Source: Microcoleaceae cyanobacterium UBA11344 (GTDB lineage: Bacteria; Cyanobacteriota; Cyanobacteriia; Cyanobacteriales; Microcoleaceae). Taken from it: 11,764 nt of DNA. Both the position numbers and the translations under genes were made by a program. Within the stretch, counting starts at the first letter, position 1, and every line of letters begins with the position of its first letter. The notes under the pieces were generated by a model that saw nothing but the letters and a program-made list of their open reading frames with translations, had not been told where the DNA came from and made no database searches. The DNA lies in NCBI GenBank assembly GCA_003483675.1, contig DMYK01000189.1, positions 1 through 11,764 on the forward strand. Reading direction: 5' to 3'. Below, in pieces: positions 1 through 8,012 of this stretch.

Positions 1-18
1 AACTTCCGTGAGGTATTT

Positions 19-2802
19 ATGAAGAGAATCATAAAAAACATCGGCAAAGTGTTGCTGGGATTAAGAATTCGCCATTTTTTGATGCTCGATGCAATTTGTT
101 TTGCGATCGCACCCTTATTGGCCCTGGAAATTCGTTTAGATGGTATATGGAATCTGGCTCCCTATCTACAGGGCTTAGCTGTAATTACAGTATTATGTGT
201 AGCAGTCAAACTTGCAGTATTATATGCCGGCGGCTTCTACAAGCGTTACTGGCAGTATGCGGGTCGGGAAGAAATGACACAAATAGCGATGCTGATAGGT
301 ATATCCCTAGCAGTGGAAATTATCTTGTTTCAACAACTCTACCAGCTAAATAATTCGCCGATCGCCAATCTGCCACGATCGCTGCCACTACTAGACGCTA
401 TGATCAGCTTTTTGTTAGTGGTGCCCATTCGTTTCAGCATTCCAGCCCTGGAAATATGGAACCAAAAACCGTGGAAAGTTCATCGGCGCAATCGCCTCCT
501 GATAGTCGGTGCGGGCAGTGCAGGCACATCTCTGATGCAAACGATGCTCTTGAGTCCAGAGGTAGGACTCGAGCCAATCGCTTTCATTGACGATGACCCC
601 AAAAAAATCAGCAAGCGGATTCGCAAACTGACTGTAGTCGGCAATCGTTATAACATTCCCCAAGTAGTTCGATCGCTAAAGATCGGCAAAGTCATGATAG
701 CCATCCCCTCAGCACCGGGAAAAGAGATTAGGGAAATCATAGAAATTTGCCAGTCAATTGGAGTTCCAACCAGCACCCTCCCCAGCCTCAATGCAATCAT
801 CAACGGTCGCGTCAGTTTAGGTAGCCTCAGAGAAGTACAGATTGAGGACTTGCTCCGCCGCGCCCCCATCCAAACCGATACCCAGAAAGTATTGGGATTG
901 ATTGGAGGTAAGAAAGTTCTAATTACTGGTGCGGGCGGCTCCATCGGCAGCGAACTTTGTCGGCAAATATTAAAGTGCGATCCAGCCGAAATCATCATCG
1001 TCGGACACGGAGAAAATTCTGTATTCAACATTCAACAAGAACTAACAAAAGTCCTGTCAAAACTCAAAAATCCCAGCAAAACCCAAACAGATATTACTCG
1101 CCTGACAGCTTTGATCGCCGACATTCGTTTGCTCGATCGATTAGAGTACGTTTTTGAAACAGTTAGACCAGACATGATTTTTCATGCGGCCGCTCACAAA
1201 CACGTACCCATGATGGAATTAAACCCGCCGGAAGCCATTACTAACAATGTGCGGGGGACGAAAAATCTGTTGGATATGGCATTGAAATACAATGTGCAAC
1301 ATTTTGTGATGATTTCCACCGACAAAGCGGTGAATCCAACTAGCATTATGGGAGCTAGCAAAAGAGTTGCCGAAATGCTGGTGCTGCAAGCAGCAAAAAA
1401 AAGCAAAAACCCGTTTGTAGTGGTTCGTTTTGGTAATGTTCTTGGCAGCCGCGGCAGCGTCGTACCCACTTTCAAGCGACAAATTGCTGAAGGCGGGCCG
1501 ATCACAATTACCCATCCAGATATCTGTCGCTATTTCATGACAATTCCCGAAGCAGTTCAACTGGTTTTGCAGGCAGCAATCATCGGTGACGGCGGGGAAG
1601 TTTTCATGCTTGAGATGGGGAAACCAGTCAGAATTTTCGATTTAGCAAATGATTTGATTCGGCTCTCAGGATATGAAGTAGGCAAAGACATTGAAATCGC
1701 GTTCACAGGGCTGCGGCCTGGAGAAAAATTGTTTGAAGAACTGTTTATTCCGGGCGAGAAATACAACAAAACTAAACACGAAAAAATTCTGAGTTTGGGT
1801 AATGCCAGCCGCATAGTGAAAGAAAATATCGATCGGGAAGTAGAAGCTCTTTGTCAAGCGGGCGATCGCAATGATACCAATTTAATTGTCTCAATGCTAC
1901 AGCAGTTAGTGCCTGAGTATGTACCGGTGTATTCAACAGCCAATTTGCACGCCAATACAGCCCAAGAAACAACCGCTGTGGCGAAGATTAGTAGTGCAGC
2001 ATCTGTGCAGTTAGAGAAGGATTTGCGGGTGGCTCTTGCCAATGAAGAGTTTCGGATTCACTATCAGCCGATCGTCTGTCTGGAAACTAATAAGATTACT
2101 GGTTTTGAAGCGCTGTTGCGCTGGCAGCACCCGACTCGAGGTTTGCTTTGGCCAGACGAATTTCTCGCAGCGGCAGAAGAAACGAGTTTGATTGTTCCTA
2201 TTGGCGAGTGGGTGCTACGACAAGCTTGCAGCCAGATGAAGATTTGGCAGTCGCAATTTCGTCTTAACTCTCCTTTAACAGTCAGCGTGAATCTGACTAG
2301 CAAACAGTTTTTCCAAGCTGACTTAATCGAGACGATCGGCAAAATCTTGAAGGAAACAAATCTCAATGCTTCTAGTTTGAGGTTAGAAATTCCTGAAGAT
2401 GTTGTGACGCATGATTGCGAGTTGGCTAGTTCTGTATTTGTCCAAGTTAAAACTTTAGGAGTGCAAGTACAAATTGACCACTGCGGTCTCAGTGATCTAT
2501 CATTAACTCAGCTCTACCAATTGACGCGGCTGAAGTATGGTAAATTCGACAGTTTGAAGCTAGATTGCTCTCTAGTGAGTGGTCTGGATACTAGCAACCC
2601 GAACTTAGAAATTCTTCATAAAATTATTGCGATCACTCAGGAGTTAGGTATGGGAATGATTGCCACAGGAGTAGAAACGAGTTGGCAAATAGCTCAGCTA
2701 AAAACTCTAAAATGCGTCTACGGACAGGGATACTTTTTCTCGAAGCCTGTAGAATGCGCGGCGGTAGGGAAATTAATTGGGGGGATGGCTGTTAATAGTT
2801 AA
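19..2802 (+). CDS. Membrane NDP-sugar 4,6-dehydratase (FlaA1/CapD/WbpM type) fused to a degenerate EAL domain
   Basis: Seen: one uninterrupted 927-residue frame. About four membrane segments lie within residues 18-140. A first nucleotide-binding fold carries GAGSAG (164-169), and an extended-SDR dehydratase domain has TGAGGSIG (303-310), STDK (433-436) and Met444-x3-Lys448. Family knowledge: WbpM/FlaA1 enzymes use Ser-Met-Lys instead of Ser-Tyr-Lys and convert UDP-GlcNAc-type substrates to 4-keto-6-deoxy sugars at the inner membrane; they usually end near the equivalent of residue 633 (LVPEY). Here a linker (about 635-664) leads to an EAL phosphodiesterase-like domain (665-918) with E697-A-L, N758, E790/E793, D820, K847 and Q903. 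His821 replaces the second Asp of DDFG and Thr883 replaces the Glu of AEGVE, so hydrolysis of c-di-GMP is unlikely. GTGAGG lies 5 bases before the ATG. The dehydratase class is secure. The exact sugar substrate is not, and a c-di-GMP sensing role is inference. Confidence 0.93.
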   Translation: MKRIIKNIGKVLLGLRIRHFLMLDAICFAIAPLLALEIRLDGIWNLAPYLQGLAVITVLCVAVKLAVLYAGGFYKRYWQYAGREEMTQIAMLIGISLAVEIILFQQLYQLNNSPIANLPRSLPLLDAMISFLLVVPIRFSIPALEIWNQKPWKVHRRNRLLIVGAGSAGTSLMQTMLLSPEVGLEPIAFIDDDPKKISKRIRKLTVVGNRYNIPQVVRSLKIGKVMIAIPSAPGKEIREIIEICQSIGVPTSTLPSLNAIINGRVSLGSLREVQIEDLLRRAPIQTDTQKVLGLIGGKKVLITGAGGSIGSELCRQILKCDPAEIIIVGHGENSVFNIQQELTKVLSKLKNPSKTQTDITRLTALIADIRLLDRLEYVFETVRPDMIFHAAAHKHVPMMELNPPEAITNNVRGTKNLLDMALKYNVQHFVMISTDKAVNPTSIMGASKRVAEMLVLQAAKKSKNPFVVVRFGNVLGSRGSVVPTFKRQIAEGGPITITHPDICRYFMTIPEAVQLVLQAAIIGDGGEVFMLEMGKPVRIFDLANDLIRLSGYEVGKDIEIAFTGLRPGEKLFEELFIPGEKYNKTKHEKILSLGNASRIVKENIDREVEALCQAGDRNDTNLIVSMLQQLVPEYVPVYSTANLHANTAQETTAVAKISSAASVQLEKDLRVALANEEFRIHYQPIVCLETNKITGFEALLRWQHPTRGLLWPDEFLAAAEETSLIVPIGEWVLRQACSQMKIWQSQFRLNSPLTVSVNLTSKQFFQADLIETIGKILKETNLNASSLRLEIPEDVVTHDCELASSVFVQVKTLGVQVQIDHCGLSDLSLTQLYQLTRLKYGKFDSLKLDCSLVSGLDTSNPNLEILHKIIAITQELGMGMIATGVETSWQIAQLKTLKCVYGQGYFFSKPVECAAVGKLIGGMAVNS

Positions 2803-2883
2803 TGGGTGCATTTGTTAATAATTTTGAGATGGGAAATACACGATTTTGAATTAACCAATTAGCAAGCAGGAAATTAGCTACTA

Positions 2884-4227
2884 ATGCAACAGATCAAACC
2901 ACTAACATTGCGCCGTAATTTTTCTTGGACTTTCACTGGCAATCTCGTTTATGCGGCTTCCCAGTGGGGGATGTTGGTGGTGCTGGCTAAATTGGGCAGT
3001 CCTGAAATGGTGGGTCAGTTTACCTTGGGTTTGGCGGTGACAGCACCTGTGATTATGTTAACCAATCTGCAACTGCGAGGTATCCAAGCGACGGATGCGA
3101 AAGGGGACTATGTTTTCAGTGATTATCTGGGTCTGAGGTTAATTGGAACTGGGTTAGCACTCTTAATAATTGCGGGAATTACGCTCAAAGCAGGATATCG
3201 GTGGGAGACATCACTGGTGATTTTGGCGATCGCCCTGGCGAAGGCCTTCGAGTCGATCAGTGATGTATTTTACGGATTAATTCAGCAGCACGAACGAATG
3301 GATCGAATTGCGATCGCCCTGATGATTAAAGGTCCTTTATCGCTGTTGCTTTTAGGCATCGGAGTTTCTCTGACTGGGAGTGTTGTAGGGGGAGCGATCG
3401 GATTAGCAATTGCCTGGGGTTTAGTCCTATGTGGCTGGGACATTCGCAATGGTAGATTAATTTTAAAGAATTCTTCGCATGGGAGAGAAGAAGGACAAGA
3501 TTTATTAGTTGCCGATGCTGAACCTGCAAACAGCCAAAATCCCTTGTACCCGCGTTGGCATCAAAAAACTTTGAGCAAGTTAGTTTTGCTGGCTCTACCT
3601 CTCGGTTTTGTGATGATGTTGATTTCGCTAAATACTAATATTCCTCGCTATTTTATCGAGCGGTATTTGGGCGAACGGGAACTAGGTATTTTCGCTGCAA
3701 TGTCTTACCTAATGGTGGTTGGACAGATGGTAGTGAGTGCGTTGGCGGAGTCTGCAAGTCCGCGGCTGGCAAAATATTATGCGACGGGAAATAGCACTGC
3801 TTTTCGCACACTTTTGTTTAAGCTGGTGGGGGTTGGCTTGATGTTAGGTATGGCAGGTGTTTTTGTCGCTGTTGTTGCCGGCAAACCAATCTTAACTTTA
3901 CTTTATAAACCGGAGTATGCCGAGCGATCGGATTTGTTCGCGTGGCTGATGGTGGCTGCGGGTATGGGTTACGTTTCTTCCTTCTTGGGTTACGGGATGA
4001 CGGCGGCTAGGTACTTTCAGGTGCAAATGCCTTTGTTTGTTTTGGTAACGGGGAGTTCTGCGATCGCTTGTTTCTGGTTAATTCCAAGACAGGGATTGCG
4101 AGGGGCCGCGATCGCGCTGATCCTTGGGGCGATCATTCAAGCAGTTTTTAGTTTGGGAGTGATTGTTTATGCAATATACAAGATCCAAAAACATGAGAAA
4201 ACAAAATCACCACCATATGTTAGTTGA
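2884..4227 (+). CDS. Wzx-like polysaccharide flippase (MOP superfamily)
   Basis: This is a 447-residue, strongly hydrophobic protein with about 12 predicted membrane helices (roughly 16-36, 43-62, 82-103, 110-130, 148-165, 168-185, 232-252, 268-290, 312-334, 350-372, 382-400 and 407-432). A hydrophilic loop at 186-230 separates two six-helix halves. Length, topology and an N-terminal RRNFSWTFTGN-type start fit oligosaccharide flippases, which move undecaprenyl-diphosphate-linked repeat units across the inner membrane. It follows the dehydratase after 81 bases and overlaps the next glycosyltransferase, as expected in a Wzx/Wzy operon. AGGAA at 2868-2872 is a somewhat distant ribosome site, 11 bases from the ATG. 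Base composition is about 48% GC and two HIP1 octamers fall near the 3' end, so it belongs to the GC-richer flank. The substrate cannot be read from sequence. Another MOP exporter is the only realistic alternative. Confidence 0.88.
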   Translation: MQQIKPLTLRRNFSWTFTGNLVYAASQWGMLVVLAKLGSPEMVGQFTLGLAVTAPVIMLTNLQLRGIQATDAKGDYVFSDYLGLRLIGTGLALLIIAGITLKAGYRWETSLVILAIALAKAFESISDVFYGLIQQHERMDRIAIALMIKGPLSLLLLGIGVSLTGSVVGGAIGLAIAWGLVLCGWDIRNGRLILKNSSHGREEGQDLLVADAEPANSQNPLYPRWHQKTLSKLVLLALPLGFVMMLISLNTNIPRYFIERYLGERELGIFAAMSYLMVVGQMVVSALAESASPRLAKYYATGNSTAFRTLLFKLVGVGLMLGMAGVFVAVVAGKPILTLLYKPEYAERSDLFAWLMVAAGMGYVSSFLGYGMTAARYFQVQMPLFVLVTGSSAIACFWLIPRQGLRGAAIALILGAIIQAVFSLGVIVYAIYKIQKHEKTKSPPYVS

Positions 4228-5401
4228 TCACCCTTCTATCCGAATCCTCCATGCTGTTGGAGGCATGAACCGTGCCGGCACTGAAACGTGGCTTATGCAC
4301 ATCTTACGAAATATCGATCGCGATCGTTTCCAAATGGATTTTCTGGTTCATACAGATCAGCCCTGTGCTTATGATGAAGAAATTCGGGCCTTGGGCAGCA
4401 AGATAATTCCCTGTCTCGATCGATCAAAACCCTGGTTGTACAGTCGTAACCTAAAACGTATTTTGCGCGAGTATGGCCCCTATGACATAGTTCACAGCCA
4501 CGTCCATCACTTTAGTGGCTATATTCTCTGGTTAGCAAAACAGGTGGGAGTACCGATCCGCATCGCCCATAGTCACAATGATACTTTTGAGGTAGATGCC
4601 CACGCGAGTTTTTTAAGACGGGTCTATACGACCTTAATGAAAGGTTTTATTCAGGGTTCTGCCACAACAGGTTTAGCTGCGAGTCGTGTCGCGGCGCTGG
4701 CTCTATTTGGGGATGATTGGGAAAATAACCCCCGTTGGCAAGTGCTCTATTGTGGCATTGATTTAACACCGTTTAAAACACCTGTTGATGGACTTGTCCT
4801 GCGTCAGGAGCTAGGGATTCCAGAGGATGCTTTTGTAATCGGTCATGTTGGTCGTTTTGAAGAACAAAAAAATCATTTATTCATTTTAGAAATTGCTGTT
4901 AGTGTTGTTCAAAAAGAACCTAGAATGCGTCTTTTATTGATAGGAGATGGTATCTTACGACCGATGATTGAGGAAAAAGTAAAACAAATGGGATTGACAC
5001 CTTATGTTGTTTTTGCAGGATTGCGATCTGATGTCCCTCAATTGATGCAAAGTGTGATGGATGTCTTTTTATTGCCCTCCTTCCATGAAGGATTACCAGT
5101 CGTAGGTATTGAAGCACAATCTGCGGGACTTCCTTTCATTCTCTCGGATGTTATTACAGAGGAATTAGATCGGGGATTGCCCCTAATACGACGAATTTCA
5201 TTATCACAATCTGCATTGCAATGGTCGGTTTTTATCTTAAATACTCGGCAAAGTCAACTGAACATTTCTAAGCCCGAAATGTTGAAGATAATTGAGCATA
5301 GTCCATTTAATATCCAAAATAGTTTGACAAACTTGGTTAACTTCTATCAGCAGAAGCTATGGGGATTAACTCAGGTAATTAACGAAGGAAATTCAAAATG
5401 A
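4217..5401 (+). CDS. GT4 glycosyltransferase, EpsF-like
   Basis: Numbering is from the ATG at 4217 (394 residues). The N-terminal Rossmann domain opens with LHAVGGMNRAGTETW (11-25), followed by VHSHVHHFSGY (92-102) and RIAHSHND (115-122). The C-terminal domain has GHVGRFEEQKNH (209-220) and the E-x7-E signature E291...E299 in FHEGLPVVGIE. This pattern is typical of EpsF-like GT4 retaining transferases, which add one sugar from a nucleotide donor to a lipid-linked acceptor on the cytoplasmic face. The frame stays open upstream to a TTG at 4163 and ATGs at 4169 and 4193. I prefer 4217 because homologues begin about nine residues before the LHxVGG strand and the overlap with the flippase is then only 11 bases; no start has a clear ribosome site. 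GC falls from about 47% before 4860 to about 36% after it, suggesting a mosaic gene. Donor and acceptor sugars are unknown. Confidence 0.87.
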   Translation: MLVDHPSIRILHAVGGMNRAGTETWLMHILRNIDRDRFQMDFLVHTDQPCAYDEEIRALGSKIIPCLDRSKPWLYSRNLKRILREYGPYDIVHSHVHHFSGYILWLAKQVGVPIRIAHSHNDTFEVDAHASFLRRVYTTLMKGFIQGSATTGLAASRVAALALFGDDWENNPRWQVLYCGIDLTPFKTPVDGLVLRQELGIPEDAFVIGHVGRFEEQKNHLFILEIAVSVVQKEPRMRLLLIGDGILRPMIEEKVKQMGLTPYVVFAGLRSDVPQLMQSVMDVFLLPSFHEGLPVVGIEAQSAGLPFILSDVITEELDRGLPLIRRISLSQSALQWSVFILNTRQSQLNISKPEMLKIIEHSPFNIQNSLTNLVNFYQQKLWGLTQVINEGNSK

Positions 5402-6711
5402 CTAAAGAGAATAATAAAAAGGAGAATGAAAATTATTTATTATTACAGTTAAATCAGACTCGATGGTTATTTTTTTCCTTGTGCTGTTACTTAGCATCTC
5501 AAAGTATTACTATTCCTATCTTACCGATTGGACCTTGGGCGCTTTGGCCAACTTTGTCCGATCTAGCGTTTGTTTGCCTAATTTGCACATTTTGGAAATG
5601 TCGGCGATTTACTGTTGAAATTTCTGTTTCGGCAAAAAAGATAATTTTGGTTTTATTCATAGTTTTTTTTGGTTCTATCGTATCTTATATTAGTTATCAG
5701 GCTTCCGCAGATCAAGAGTCCAGTGGTTCGATTTTTGGTGCCTTCCAGCTTTATCGACTTTCAGTATTTTTTACAATATTTTGGTTGACATCAACAGTGC
5801 CTTTAACACCCAAAAGGCTTGAAGTAGCAAGATGGATTGTGGATGGAGTCTTGATTTTTGTATGTATGGGAGTTTTCATAACTTATGCAGGTTTAATTCC
5901 GATTGATAGTATCGTTGCACATTTACCGAAAGTAGGACCTTGGCAATTTTATGAAGGCATAGCCAAGTCCGGTGGAAAACAGGGGTTGGGATTTGTTGGA
6001 TATAATCGTGCCTATGTAGCTGCTCAAGTAATGATGCTAATCGGATTGAGAATTCATTTAACACAAAATCCAAATCAAGCGATTCAGAATACAATTTTAA
6101 TGGTTATTTCGTTGTTCAGTGTATTTATCAGCGAATCTCGCTCTGGTTTGGTATCGATGTTATTTTTTTTCGTTGTATATTACTTGTATAAACCTACTCA
6201 TGCCTTTTGGGTTATTACTTTCTTCCTGGTAATCACAATATTTGCTACCCAAATTGGATTGCAATCAATTGAGTTAAACTCTAATGAAGGCTCAATTATT
6301 GAACGACAACTTACGGTACTACAAGCTAATAAAAAGGAAAATTTAAGTGGGCGTGATGAGCGATGGGTTGCACACCTAGCGAGTCTAGATAATAATCCTA
6401 TTAATTGGTTTGTTGGCAACGGATTTGGCTCTGCCATTGATCGTGGGGACAATGCACATATGCTTCCTTTGCAGATTACTTCCGAAACTGGATTAATAGG
6501 TTTGGTAATCTTTTCTTTCTTGTTTTATTTGATACTGCGTCATCTATATCAGTTTGAAATTGGACAAAAACCCATCTTTTGGGTAACAGTTGCTTTTTTG
6601 GTCTCAGCCGGAAGTCAAGAAACGTTTTATCCTACTCCTTCTATAGGACAATTTATTGGCTTTTATCTCTGCTCTGTTGCGATCGCTCTTAGGAGAAAAG
6701 TTCCAAAGTAA
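5398..6711 (+). CDS. Wzy-type polymerase / O-antigen-ligase-family membrane protein
   Basis: A 437-residue integral membrane protein with about ten to twelve hydrophobic segments (for example 24-43, 52-68, 82-101, 115-132, 147-165, 231-262, 268-286, 360-382 and 416-431) and two larger loops, near 166-204 and 287-358. ESRSG (246-250) starting a helix and the VGNGFGSAIDRGDNAH stretch (339-354) before LPLQITSETGLIG match the conserved layout of the Wzy/WaaL family, where loop Arg and His residues matter for glycan transfer. In this context a repeat-unit polymerase acting on the periplasmic face is more likely than a lipid-A ligase. The start overlaps the preceding stop as ATGA, with GAAGGA at 5384-5389 eight bases upstream, so translation is probably coupled. 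The first 300 bases are about 32% GC, far below the flanks, as is common for Wzy genes, which diverge and exchange rapidly. Confidence 0.86.
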   Translation: MTKENNKKENENYLLLQLNQTRWLFFSLCCYLASQSITIPILPIGPWALWPTLSDLAFVCLICTFWKCRRFTVEISVSAKKIILVLFIVFFGSIVSYISYQASADQESSGSIFGAFQLYRLSVFFTIFWLTSTVPLTPKRLEVARWIVDGVLIFVCMGVFITYAGLIPIDSIVAHLPKVGPWQFYEGIAKSGGKQGLGFVGYNRAYVAAQVMMLIGLRIHLTQNPNQAIQNTILMVISLFSVFISESRSGLVSMLFFFVVYYLYKPTHAFWVITFFLVITIFATQIGLQSIELNSNEGSIIERQLTVLQANKKENLSGRDERWVAHLASLDNNPINWFVGNGFGSAIDRGDNAHMLPLQITSETGLIGLVIFSFLFYLILRHLYQFEIGQKPIFWVTVAFLVSAGSQETFYPTPSIGQFIGFYLCSVAIALRRKVPK

Positions 6712-6765
6712 ATTTTTTAAAGTCAAAATCTTTTCTAGCTGTTTCATTAATACCAACAATTAACT

Positions 6766-7938
6766 ATGAAGATCAAAATTAAGCTTGCGACATTTTTTTT
6801 ACTATCCTTGATTATGAGTTTGTGTTTATTTTTTGATAATGGTTTTCTTGGTTTCCATTATCCAGATTCTCTTTCTCAATCCCCAATAAGAAGTGTAAAA
6901 ATTGTTAAGGGAATTACAACTGTGAACGGTAAGCCTTTATTTCCCTTGGGATTTTATCATGTTTCATGGCAATCAACAGCAGTAGAGAGAATAAAAGCTA
7001 TGCAGAACATTGCGAAGGCTGGATTTAATACAATTCATGTTTCTTCGACAACCGACATAAACGATGAAAGTAGCTATGGGGACTTTCTTGATCGATCAGC
7101 ACAACAGGGAATATATGTTATTACTGAGCAACAAATTAATTTACAGAATGTTGTTAAGGAGTTTAAACACAAACCTGCTGTTTTAGCCTGGAATATTGCG
7201 GATGACGTAAATGATGGCAAGCAGACTCCCCATGATATTCGGCAATTGAATCATAAGATAAAATCATTAGATTCCAACCATATTACTTATATAAGTGGAT
7301 ATTCAGATGAAATTTATAAATTTGAAAATTGTTCTGATATAATTGCTATGCAATCTTATCCCATTGGTAACAATGATGAAATTTCTTCTACTTATCGGCG
7401 AGTGTCTCTTACTCGTGAGACAGTTGCACCGTTCAATGGAACTGTTTATGCGAATATACAGGCCTTTTCCTGGTCAGATTCTCAAGAACATCTTAAACAT
7501 CCGGTAATTCCGACTTTTAATGAAGTAAGAAATATGACGTACCAAGCTTTAGTTGCAGGGGCTAAAGGAATTATTTATTACACTTATTATGATCGTAGTT
7601 GGTACTTGCCAGATCATCCTCAGCTATGGGAAGGATTAAAATCTTTAGTGCCTGAGATTAAGACTATCACTCCTTTCTTATTACAAGGAAGTTGGCGAAA
7701 GATAGATATTAACTACCCGAATATATTTGGAGCTATTTGGGTACTAAACGGTCAAGCTCTGGCAATTGTCGTTAATGCGTCCGATCAAGCCATTGACCAT
7801 TTGATAATTTCACTACCTATTTCTGTGAAAAATCTGCATTCAAGTGTTCCAGAGATTTCTGAAATGAACTTTGGACAGGGAAAGCTTTATGGAAAAATTC
7901 AACCACTCGCTGTTCATATTTATTCTGGAAATTTATGA
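6766..7938 (+). CDS. Exported TIM-barrel glycoside-hydrolase-like protein
   Basis: A 390-residue protein beginning MKIKIK and followed by a hydrophobic stretch (about 7-23), which reads as a signal peptide or N-terminal anchor; no convincing lipobox. From residue 48 there is GITTVNGKPLFPLGFYHVSW, an opening typical of clan-A (beta/alpha)8 glycosidases. AGFNTIHV (85-92), GIYVITE (115-121) and AVLAWNIADD (138-147) look like successive barrel strands. IIAMQSYP (192-199), YANIQAFSW (228-236) and AGAKGIIYYTYYD (264-276) fit later ones. A small beta domain covers about 310-390. In related families the strand-4 motif normally carries Glu as acid/base; here it reads NIADD, with Asp146 and Asp147, so activity is uncertain. 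It lies 54 bases after wzy with no clear ribosome site and about 35% GC. It may cleave or remodel the polymer, or be a non-catalytic binder. Family number not assigned. Confidence 0.6.
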   Translation: MKIKIKLATFFLLSLIMSLCLFFDNGFLGFHYPDSLSQSPIRSVKIVKGITTVNGKPLFPLGFYHVSWQSTAVERIKAMQNIAKAGFNTIHVSSTTDINDESSYGDFLDRSAQQGIYVITEQQINLQNVVKEFKHKPAVLAWNIADDVNDGKQTPHDIRQLNHKIKSLDSNHITYISGYSDEIYKFENCSDIIAMQSYPIGNNDEISSTYRRVSLTRETVAPFNGTVYANIQAFSWSDSQEHLKHPVIPTFNEVRNMTYQALVAGAKGIIYYTYYDRSWYLPDHPQLWEGLKSLVPEIKTITPFLLQGSWRKIDINYPNIFGAIWVLNGQALAIVVNASDQAIDHLIISLPISVKNLHSSVPEISEMNFGQGKLYGKIQPLAVHIYSGNL

Positions 7939-8000
7939 AAGGTAAAGCGTTTTATATTTTAATAAATTTTCTGTATCAATCAATTCTAGCAACTACTTTA

Positions 8001-8007
8001 AAGGAGG
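8001..8007 (+). promoter_or_regulatory. Strong ribosome binding site of the GT2 gene
   Basis: AAGGAGG is a full-length match to the anti-Shine-Dalgarno consensus, five bases before the ATG at 8013. It is the strongest such site in the window. It marks the start firmly and suggests this gene is translated independently of the gene 74 bases upstream. Confidence 0.8.
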
Positions 8008-8012
8008 ATTAA

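Noticed and set aside
648..1031. Minus-strand open frames of 60-130 codons opposite the dehydratase-EAL gene (for example 648-1031, 1194-1505, 2064-2366)
   Set aside because: They lie wholly opposite a gene with clear domain motifs, have no family resemblance and no ribosome sites. They are coding shadows.
2812..2840. Possible promoter before the flippase (TTGTTA, 17 bases, AATACA)
   Set aside because: The -10 box matches only three of six consensus bases. In an AT-rich gap this is expected by chance.
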